A stretch of 64,000 nucleotides of DNA from CAVVFX01 sp963747535 (lineage in GTDB: Bacteria > Acidobacteriota > Terriglobia > Bryobacterales > Bryobacteraceae): positions 434,001 through 498,000 of the forward strand of contig CAVVFX010000011.1 in NCBI GenBank assembly GCA_963747535.1, in the 5' to 3' direction. The notes beneath the pieces are model-generated. The model had not been told where the DNA came from. It made no database searches and worked only from the letters and a program-made list of their open reading frames with translations. A program made the translations under genes and the position numbers. This document shows positions 33,841 through 41,236 of this stretch, piece after piece (the first letter of the stretch is position 1; every line of letters starts with the position of its first letter).

Positions 33841-34594
33841 GAGGATCCCGCGCCGAGGAGATGCCTGCCGTGAAGCGCTCCTCGTTTAGTTGGGTGAGAT
33901 CGGTTTCCTCGCCGCCGCTCGCCCAAACCTCGAACGCGGGGGCAGGCGTCGGGGTATCCAGCCGGGAAGGCTCGCCAGGTATTTCCTGCGCAGCCTCGAA
34001 CGGCACGGCCAAATCCGGTCTCGGATGTTTCTCAAGAGGAGGCAGTTCGGCGCGTGTGTCGGTTCGCTCGTCCGGCGGAGGTGCGACCACGCCGGCAGAT
34101 ATCGGTTCTGAAACGATTTCGCGCGGCGGAGACTCCGGTACGGTTTTCACGGGCAGGGTTGCGACCTCGGGAGGCTGCGGCCATGCGCGCGGAGTGCGCA
34201 CCGTATTGGATCGGGCCAACGGGACGAATGTTCCGTCATCCACTTGCCAGCCGAGATCAGCGTAGTAGACCTTATCCGGACTCCACAGGTTAACGTACCA
34301 TCTGGAGGCAGCGAGATTCACATCTACATCGAACGGGCGGCTCTGGAGCAGGTCATCGTCCATGGACGACGTTGATTCGTGGAATCGCAAGATCGGTCGC
34401 GCGCCCGATGCCGGCGGAGCATTAGACGAAAGATCCCAGTAGACGTGCATTAGAAACGGATCCACGGGGAGCAGGACGAGTCTGTTCCTGCCATAGGATG
34501 AAGGTAGATCGCCAGGCTCGAGAGGCACTGGCGCAGTCTTGGTCGATTCGCCCGCGGGTTGCTCGAGCGGCTGAACGGGCTTCGGTCCTGTCAT
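33830..34594 (-). CDS. DUF4912 protein
   Basis: 254 residues. The conserved half (about 30-130) reads LPSSYGRNRLVLLPVDPFLM, HVYWDLSSN, ASRWYVNLWSPDKVYYADLG, and VPLARSNTVRTPR, as in DUF4912 proteins. The rest is Pro/Glu-rich and low in complexity. DUF4912 genes are repeatedly found directly before GH57/DUF1957 genes; a role in glycogen or polysaccharide metabolism is inferred from that linkage only. First gene of the three-gene operon, with an 11-bp overlap onto the fusion gene. Confidence 0.8.
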   Translation of the reverse strand: MTGPKPVQPLEQPAGESTKTAPVPLEPGDLPSSYGRNRLVLLPVDPFLMHVYWDLSSNAPPASGARPILRFHESTSSMDDDLLQSRPFDVDVNLAASRWYVNLWSPDKVYYADLGWQVDDGTFVPLARSNTVRTPRAWPQPPEVATLPVKTVPESPPREIVSEPISAGVVAPPPDERTDTRAELPPLEKHPRPDLAVPFEAAQEIPGEPSRLDTPTPAPAFEVWASGGEETDLTQLNEERFTAGISSARDPLGR

Positions 34595-34776
34595 GAAGTG
34601 GCGTGGTCCTCTTTCTGCCGGCTGGGGCTCATGTCATTTTCCCGCTTGGTAGGTTATCCATTCGAGCCGGCAGTGGCGAAATTTGTGACCACCCTGGCCG
34701 TGTGTTTCCGTTCCTGCTGCAAGATATCATACCCCGTCAGAAGCCGCGAAAAAATCGGCTGCCTTTCAGAGAGCGG

Positions 34777-35364
34777 TCATTTTGTCACGACGGCGATCAG
34801 CCAGATGTAACTTGTGCAGAAGCACAGCAGGGCGCCGAATCCAAGTGACTGGTTGCGCGTGTATGCGAATCGCGTATAGGAATGCGGATCATTCGGATGA
34901 TGTAGATGATACTCGTAGTTCAATGCCAGCAGGATCATGAAGAGTACCCCGTAGATGATGCTCATCGCCACCAGAAACAAAGGCGACGCGTAGGACTTCA
35001 GAGAGCGGGCGTTTGATTGGCTGAAGTTTAACGAGCCGACCAGCAGCACAATCGACCCGGCCGCTAATCCGAGGACAGATTTTGTAATATCCAGGTACAT
35101 GGGAAGCAGCCTCTTACCAAATTCGCCATGTTTGCCTCCGGGATCGAAGACTACAGGTTGTCCCTTGGTCTTCAGATAAATCGTGAGCCAGGTAAGCGCG
35201 AACAGTCCCACTGCCGTTGCAACTCCGGGGAAACCTGGAAACAACATGCCTAAGGATACAAGATGTTGATCCGCCGTTGCCTGGCAGCTGCCAGTGAAAA
35301 TAGCGACTTGGGCGAAGCAACTGATGCGAGAAATTTTCCGCAGGACAGTTTGGACACGGCTCAA
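34777..35364 (-). CDS. Membrane protein of unknown function, four TM helices
   Basis: 195 residues from a TTG that overlaps the SDR stop (TTGA); an internal ATG at 35247 is an alternative. Hydrophobic segments at about 45-63 (FPGVATAVGLFALTWLTIYL), 92-112, 125-150 (PLFLVAMSIIYGVLFMILLAL) and 172-192 (LGFGALLCFCTSYIWLIAVV). The loop EYHLHHPNDPHSYTRFAYTR between helices 3 and 4 is His-rich. Not recognised. It is translationally coupled to the SDR upstream. The 180 bp beyond its 3' end hold nothing notable. Confidence 0.65.
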   Translation of the reverse strand: MSRVQTVLRKISRISCFAQVAIFTGSCQATADQHLVSLGMLFPGFPGVATAVGLFALTWLTIYLKTKGQPVVFDPGGKHGEFGKRLLPMYLDITKSVLGLAAGSIVLLVGSLNFSQSNARSLKSYASPLFLVAMSIIYGVLFMILLALNYEYHLHHPNDPHSYTRFAYTRNQSLGFGALLCFCTSYIWLIAVVTK

Positions 35365-36101
35365 ATGCCAGTTGGCAGCAGCTGAAGTTCAGGAACGGTC
35401 GCGCGCGCGGGAAGCTTCGCCACGAACAGCACCGTCTCGGCCACGTCCTCCGGTTGCAAAGCCTTAGCCAGGACCTCGGCAGTAGGGCGCACCAACCGCT
35501 TATTGATGATCTCCGTGTCTACGAGCCCGGGGCAGATCACGCAGGTGCGAATCCCGTTCTCTTTCTCTTCCATCCGAATCGCGTGGGCAAGGCCGAGCAA
35601 TCCTCGTTTAGCGGCCTGGTATGCCGGTCCGGACACATCCGGATACAGGCCCGAAATGGATGAGATATAGATCAGATGACCGGCCCCCGCTTCCCGCATG
35701 GCCGGTAACACGGCGTGGGTCAAGTGGTATGCTCCGGCAAGGTTCACCGATAAGAGCTCGTTCCACAGCTCCGGCGTCAATCTCTTCATGGCTCGATCCG
35801 GCGTGTTGGTCCCGGTCGCATAGACCAGAACGTCCACGGCGCCGACGGTGGCGACTGCAAACCGGTGTAGTTCCTCCAATTGCCGCGGGTCTGCGGCGTC
35901 GGCGGGATGAATCGCAATCTCGAATCCTTCTTTGGCCAGCTCCTCCTGCAGTTCCAGCAAGCGATTCTCGCGGCGCGCCGACGCGACGACGCGCGCGCCT
36001 TCGCGAGCGAATGCGATCGCCGTAGCGCGTCCAATCCCGCTGGATGCGCCCGCGACGAGTACAATCTTATCTTTTAGTGGTCCGATTGGTTGTGTGGGCA
36101 T
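35361..36101 (-). CDS. Short-chain dehydrogenase/reductase
   Basis: 246 residues from the ATG at 36099-36101 (MPTQPIGPLKDKIVL); the frame is open further upstream but that part is not SDR-like. Rossmann motif VAGASSGIGRATA, NADP-type Arg (SARREN), catalytic Ser in IYISSISGLYPD, YQAAK (Tyr and Lys), and ICPGLVDTEII. These are classical SDR features; the closest functional guess is a 3-oxoacyl-ACP or sorbitol-6-phosphate-type reductase, but substrate cannot be read. Overlaps the following membrane-protein gene by 4 bp. Confidence 0.88.
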   Translation of the reverse strand: MPTQPIGPLKDKIVLVAGASSGIGRATAIAFAREGARVVASARRENRLLELQEELAKEGFEIAIHPADAADPRQLEELHRFAVATVGAVDVLVYATGTNTPDRAMKRLTPELWNELLSVNLAGAYHLTHAVLPAMREAGAGHLIYISSISGLYPDVSGPAYQAAKRGLLGLAHAIRMEEKENGIRTCVICPGLVDTEIINKRLVRPTAEVLAKALQPEDVAETVLFVAKLPARATVPELQLLPTGI

Positions 36102-36180
36102 AGAATCGTGCTTTACTGAAAGCCCAGTATACAGACGATTGCCCGCCACAGCCATGACTCGCTTTTCTGCGGCTAACTAC

Positions 36181-36251
36181 GCACCGACTCCCTAACGGTC
36201 GCGGCTCAGAAGTGTTTGGTTACCGAGCCGCGACCGTTAGGGAGTCGGTGC
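36181..36251. repeat. Perfect 27-bp inverted repeat
   Basis: Arms 36181-36207 (starting GCACCGACTCCCTAACGGTC) and 36225-36251 are exact reverse complements around a 17-nt spacer. It lies between divergent genes (SDR and TMTC-like), so it is not a simple terminator. From memory, the GAGCCGCGACCGTTAGGGAG motif resembles an intergenic element of Solibacter-type genomes. Confidence 0.8.
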
Positions 36252-36381
36252 CGCAGAATACGTTGGCGAACTTTTCAAGTCTTCCCAGGGAACGGTTGTA
36301 CGGCCAGATTATGCCATAATTCGCTACAGACAGTGTCTCGCCCTATTCCATTCCTCCAAGTGCCTGCCCGGGTAGTTTCGA

Positions 36382-38025
36382 GTGCCTAAAGCTCTCCGTA
36401 AATCTGGTCCTCTTCAGCGTAAGCCCGCACCCTCGGCTGGGCTCGACTCGCATCTCGACACAGCAATCCGGATCAGCTTGATCCTGGCAATCTTCGCCGT
36501 GTACGCGCAGGTAGGCCATTTCGAATTCATCAACTACGACGACCCGGCGTCTGTGTCCGAAAACGTTCATGTCAAGGCCGGCGTGACACTTGCCGGCATC
36601 AAATGGGCCTTCACGTCCGTGGTGATCGGCAACTGGATGCCCGTCACGCTGCTCTCGCATATGCTCGATTGCCAGTTCTTCGGTATGGAAAGCGGGATGC
36701 ACCATTTGATGAATGTCCTCTTCCACGTGCTCGCTTCCGTCCTGTTGTTCACCGTCCTGCGGCGGGCAACCGGAGCACGGGCCCCGAGTGCTTTCGTCGC
36801 CTTCATGTTCGCGCTGCATCCTCTGCATGTGGAGTCGGTGGCCTGGGTTGCCGAGCGCAAGGACGTCCTCAGCGCGTTCTTCTTCTTTCTCGCTCTCTAC
36901 GCTTATGTGCGCTACACAGAGTCGCCGGGCCTGAGCCGCTATCTGATGGTAGTGGCGCCGTTCTGTCTCGGCCTGATGTCAAAGCCGATGCTGGTGACGT
37001 TTCCGTTCACGCTGCTACTGTTCGACGTCTGGCCCTTGCGGCGGGCGCAACTCCCCCGGGTCTTATGGGAGAAGCTGCCGCTGTTCGCGCTTTCCGCCGG
37101 CGCATCCTCTGTGACCTATCTCGTTCAACAGTCATCCGGAGCGTTCTCTCCATCGCCGCCGGCACTCCGCATAGAGAACGCTCTGACTTCCTACATTGCT
37201 TACATCGGACAAATGTTTTCGCCTTCTCGCCTGGCGATGTTTTACATGTACCGGGATTCAATTCCGGGATGGCAGGTAGCGGGCGCCCTGGCAGTCCTCC
37301 TGGGAATATCCGCGCTGGCGATATTCACCTGGCGCACCCGTCCTTACTTCATCACGGGTTGGCTCTGGTATCTCGGAATGCTGGTTCCGGTAATCGGCCT
37401 GGTGCAGGTGGGCGCCCAGTCACGGGCCGACCGCTATACCTACATCCCGATGGTCGGCTTGCTGTGGATACTCGGTTGGGGCGCTGCGGATGTGCTCGAG
37501 AAATGGCCTCGCGCGAAGCCCGTCATCATTGTCGCTGCCGTAGCGTCTTCCTTAGCGTGCATGACGATCTCCTGGAGACAGGCGGGATACTGGCAAAACG
37601 GGATTACGCTCTTCGAGCACACGGCCGCCGTAACCGAAAACAACTTTTGGGCATTGTACAACCTCGGTGAGGCGCACTATAACCTGGGCACCGACCTGAT
37701 GAATAGCGGACATAACTCCGAAGCGATTGAGCACTTCGAGGAGGCATTACGCGTCCGGCCGAATTATCCTGAAGCGCAAAACAACCTGGGGATTCTCTTC
37801 GCGAAGATGCCGGATCACACCGCGGACGCGATCTCGCATTTTGAATCCGCTCTCCAATTGAATCCCGATCTGGCCCAAGCCCACCTTAACCTCGGTATGA
37901 TGCTGGCGTCCGTTCCGGGACGGGCACCCGAAGCGATCGCCCATCTCGAAGCGGCGCAGCGCATTCATCCGGACCCGCAAGTGCTGCAGATGATCAACCG
38001 CCTGCGGCAAGCCCCTCACCCATAA
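36382..38025 (+). CDS. TMTC-like polytopic membrane protein with C-terminal TPR repeats (paralogue)
   Basis: 547 residues from a GTG. Same layout as 29056-30675 on the other strand: about ten TM helices with FINYDDPASVSENVHVKAGV, IGNWMPVTLLSHMLDCQFFG, HPLHVESVAWVAERKDVLSA, and SRADRYTYIPMVGLLWILGWG; then TPR units from about 430 (ALYNLGEAHYNLGTDLMNSG, EAQNNLGILFAKMPDHTADA, QAHLNLGMMLASVPGRAPEA). The two copies flank the glycogen operon and SDR genes, so a duplication seems likely. Possibly a glycosyltransferase acting on envelope proteins. The acidic DD in the first loop fits a GT-C catalytic pair. Confidence 0.8.
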   Translation: MPKALRKSGPLQRKPAPSAGLDSHLDTAIRISLILAIFAVYAQVGHFEFINYDDPASVSENVHVKAGVTLAGIKWAFTSVVIGNWMPVTLLSHMLDCQFFGMESGMHHLMNVLFHVLASVLLFTVLRRATGARAPSAFVAFMFALHPLHVESVAWVAERKDVLSAFFFFLALYAYVRYTESPGLSRYLMVVAPFCLGLMSKPMLVTFPFTLLLFDVWPLRRAQLPRVLWEKLPLFALSAGASSVTYLVQQSSGAFSPSPPALRIENALTSYIAYIGQMFSPSRLAMFYMYRDSIPGWQVAGALAVLLGISALAIFTWRTRPYFITGWLWYLGMLVPVIGLVQVGAQSRADRYTYIPMVGLLWILGWGAADVLEKWPRAKPVIIVAAVASSLACMTISWRQAGYWQNGITLFEHTAAVTENNFWALYNLGEAHYNLGTDLMNSGHNSEAIEHFEEALRVRPNYPEAQNNLGILFAKMPDHTADAISHFESALQLNPDLAQAHLNLGMMLASVPGRAPEAIAHLEAAQRIHPDPQVLQMINRLRQAPHP

Positions 38026-38060
38026 CACAACTCTTCCGCCGCAACCTCTCCTTCCCAGGC

Positions 38061-38390
38061 TCACGCAGTCTTCTGGAAAGTGGCGTCAGCCCGGGCCTGC
38101 ATTCGCCGCCACATCGTGACGGACATGATCGCGTCGACGGTTCTGCCCTGCAGGTTGGTGAACGAGTAGTAAGCCTGGTCATCTTCGACACGGGTCAACT
38201 CGTAGCGTCCAACCTTGTTCTCAAAGCCAGCCACCAGTGGCGCGGCCTTCGGACCCAGGTTGCCGTCGACGGCGCGGGGAGACAAACGCTTTTTCAGCGT
38301 GGCTGCCGTGTCCGCTACGGGCGGCATCCGCCGCACGGGTGCCTTACCATCCAACCCCGGCACGATCTCGGCAGTCTTCTTCTTGGCCAT
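38061..38390 (-). CDS. Small conserved-looking cytoplasmic protein, unknown
   Basis: 109 residues. Lys-rich N-terminus (MAKKKTAEIVPGLDG), then a compact C-terminal half: GFENKVGRYELTRVEDDQAY, YSFTNLQGRTVDAIMSVTMW, RRMQARADATF. No signal peptide, TM helix or catalytic motif. Not recognised. It converges on the TMTC-like gene with 35 bp between stops. Confidence 0.55.
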   Translation of the reverse strand: MAKKKTAEIVPGLDGKAPVRRMPPVADTAATLKKRLSPRAVDGNLGPKAAPLVAGFENKVGRYELTRVEDDQAYYSFTNLQGRTVDAIMSVTMWRRMQARADATFQKTA

Positions 38391-39356
38391 CGGTAGCGTT
38401 ACGCCTCACCACCAGCCTACAACGAAGCGCAAGGACACCATGTCCCCACTTTGGGACAGACTTTGAAAACCGCTTTGCTTACGGGCCCGTTACTGAGCGG
38501 TTGAGCCTCCACACGCCTCCACACATAATGTCGCGATTTGGGGAGTTCCTTTCAAGGGATGTAGTGGCATCCGCCGGCCGGGAAGCCCGTTCACGACCCC
38601 TTTCACCCTTAAATACCCTTAAATCAACAAATCGCCTGAACGTTCGATCGCCGCGCTGTTACCGTGAAGTCGGGAGTTATAAACTTGTGTATTCGCTTGG
38701 AAGAACCCGCAGGTCGTCAAACGGAGCGTTCGCTAATAGCGAGCCTGCTGAATCGGGAGAACGGCGCTCGTCGCGCAAGACCGGAGGCTACGCATTCAAC
38801 CACCCTGGATCGCCGAAAGAAAGATCGCCAGAAGAATCTCGCGCAGCCGTCCAGCACCACGCTGATTCCTCCAGGATCGAAAGCCACCTCCAGCCTTCAG
38901 GTCCGGATTAGAAATGAACCGACGAAATACCCGGCTGGCAGCAGCCCTCTGTTCCCCGGCCGATGGGTTTTCCGGTCAGCACAGCGTTCACGCTCCAGCC
39001 ATGTACACGAACAAAGTGCCCCGACCGGCATTCCGCAGTCTTCTCCGAAAACACAACAGGGCGTCCTTCGCTACGGCTGGCGCCTCCCCGGAGACCGCCG
39101 AATATCAAAATGACCAAACGAACCCGAACTCTCGTAATGCTCTGCCCGTCAATGAGTTACGCTCCATCTCGCGCCCGCTCTTCAAGCCGGGTCCCTGAAA
39201 GAATTCACTTTACACTTTCTTTACGAATGCTTGTGGCAGACTACAGAGAACGTGGTGTCAGACCAGATCGCGCAGAGTCCACCAACGCCGTCTCCGGTAC
39301 ACCTAAGCGCGATCTCACGCGTCCAATGTAAAATCAGAGCAACGGAGCATTCATTA
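38391..39356. other. Intergenic region of ~965 bp
   Basis: No supported gene. Plus-strand frames are open (38237-38911, 38664-39113) but are Arg/Ser-rich and match nothing. Small structures: a TGTCCC/GGGACA hairpin around 38440-38460 and a tandem ACCCTTAAAT at about 38607-38626. The last 20 bp include GGAG, 11 bases before the S55 ATG. Confidence 0.5.
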
Positions 39357-41234
39357 ATGAAAATCCAAAACGCCGCAAGGCTAAGCACCTTTGCGGCCGT
39401 CCTCTTCTCTACTGTTTCCACTATTAACCTTCTCGCGCTCGATCCCGTGCCTCCAAAAGCCGGCAAGGTCGAGATCATGAAAGCGTCCGACGTCAAGCCC
39501 GGGATGCAGGCTATCGCCTGGACAGTCTTCGAAGGTACCAAACCCGTCCCCGTACCGATTGAAATCGTCGGCGCGTGGAAGAACATGTGGGGTCCCGGCC
39601 AGGATATCATCCTCGGCAAAATGGGAGGGCGCGCCAAAATTACCAATGTCGCCGGCGGTATGAGCGGCAGCCCGGTTTACATCAACGGCAAGCTGATCGG
39701 TGCCGTCGCGCTCCGGCTGAGCCAGTTCTCGCCTGACGCTGTTTGCGGCATCACGCCCATCGAATTGATGCTCGACATCAAAGAATACGATAAGTCGCGG
39801 CCCGCGGACGCCCGCACGCCGGACAGGCTTCCCGACTCTCGCGCTGCCGCAGCTATGCCATCCGGGCTGCTCGCGCAGGTGATGGCCGGCGCTTCCAATA
39901 GCAACCCATTTGGCAGCACGCCCTCCATGGTCCCGATCGAAACGCCGCTGACTTTCTCGGGGTTCGACAATTCTACCCTGGCGAACTTCGGACCCATCTT
40001 CAACCAGCTCGGGGTGACGCCGGTCCAGGGCGGTGCGGGTGCGGCGCTCAATTCACCCAAACCCGTCGCCGGATGGCAGCACTCGTTGAATCCCGGAGAA
40101 GCTGTCGCGGGTGTGCTGGTCTCGGGCGACATGAGCATCACCGGACTCGGCACCGTTACTTACAACGATGGCCAGCATATCCTCGCGTTTGGCCACTCGT
40201 TCTTTAACCTGGGCCCCGTAGACATGCCCATGAGCCAGGGCGAAGTGCTGATGACGCTCGGCTCGGCGTTTCAACCGAATAAGATCGCCAACGCCACGGA
40301 GATCGTCGGCGCGCTGCACCAGGACCGTCACAGCGGCATTATGGGCGTGCTCGGCCAGGAAGCTCCCATGGTTCCGGTGACCGTCAAGATTCGTGCCTTC
40401 GATGCTTCCGAACACGTCAAGAGCGAACGCGATCTGCACTTCAATGTCTTCGAACACCAGAAGTGGACGCCTTACCTGATGATGATGACGCTCTACAACT
40501 CGCTTTCCGAGATGAACGTCTTCATGGATGACGCCACCTACCGGCTCAACGGCGCGGTGGATCTCGCAGGTCATTCGAGCCTCAACCTGACCACCATGAC
40601 CACCACCGTAGAGGGTCCTGTACCCGCGCCCATGGCGCTTGCGGGATGGTGGGGCGACAAGTTCAACCGGCTGTATCAGAATGCCGTCAAGACTCCGGAG
40701 TTGCGGGGCGTTTCCGTCACCGTCGATGTGCTTCCGGAGCGCCGCGTAGCCACCATCGAGAATGCGTGGGTCGCATCTACCGATGTCCATCCCGGCGATG
40801 AAGTACCCGTGAAAGTGTTCTTGCGGCCTTACCGCGGCGACCGTCTGGAGCGTGACTTCACCATCAAGATTCCCGCCGGAGTTGCCAAGGGCGACCATCG
40901 GATCATGTTGAGCGACGCTGACTCGGTGAACCGGATGCAGAATCTGGCCGGGATCAGCAACCGTTATCTCGATCTACCGGAAACCGTTTCTCTAATCAAT
41001 CAGGAACGCAGCAACAACAAGCTGTACGTCTCCCTTCTCGATTCCGCGCCGACGGCTTATTACGACGACAAAACGCTGCCTAGCCTTCCGTCGTCCGTGT
41101 TAAATGTGATGCAAGCCGGCCGCGCCTCCAGCCGCCCGCTGGTGACCGCGCCGGAAAGCGCATCTGAACAGATGTCGCTCCCGTTCGACTACGTCATCAG
41201 CGGAAGCTATTCCCTGAAAGTGACAGTCAAGTAA
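39357..41234 (+). CDS. Exported SpoIVB-type S55 peptidase-domain protein
   Basis: 625 residues from ATG 39357. Signal peptide to about LLALDP. The S55 domain occupies about 35-340: VKPGMQAIAWTVFEGTKPVP at the front, GGMSGSPVYINGKLIGAVAL (100-119) with the catalytic-type Ser, and a second conserved AFGHSFFNLGPVDMPM. The C-terminal half is beta-rich, without known catalytic motifs. SpoIVB itself cleaves a sporulation regulator, but acidobacteria do not sporulate, so this is a repurposed periplasmic family. Two bases separate it from the next gene. Confidence 0.8.
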   Translation: MKIQNAARLSTFAAVLFSTVSTINLLALDPVPPKAGKVEIMKASDVKPGMQAIAWTVFEGTKPVPVPIEIVGAWKNMWGPGQDIILGKMGGRAKITNVAGGMSGSPVYINGKLIGAVALRLSQFSPDAVCGITPIELMLDIKEYDKSRPADARTPDRLPDSRAAAAMPSGLLAQVMAGASNSNPFGSTPSMVPIETPLTFSGFDNSTLANFGPIFNQLGVTPVQGGAGAALNSPKPVAGWQHSLNPGEAVAGVLVSGDMSITGLGTVTYNDGQHILAFGHSFFNLGPVDMPMSQGEVLMTLGSAFQPNKIANATEIVGALHQDRHSGIMGVLGQEAPMVPVTVKIRAFDASEHVKSERDLHFNVFEHQKWTPYLMMMTLYNSLSEMNVFMDDATYRLNGAVDLAGHSSLNLTTMTTTVEGPVPAPMALAGWWGDKFNRLYQNAVKTPELRGVSVTVDVLPERRVATIENAWVASTDVHPGDEVPVKVFLRPYRGDRLERDFTIKIPAGVAKGDHRIMLSDADSVNRMQNLAGISNRYLDLPETVSLINQERSNNKLYVSLLDSAPTAYYDDKTLPSLPSSVLNVMQAGRASSRPLVTAPESASEQMSLPFDYVISGSYSLKVTVK

Positions 41235-41236
41235 AA

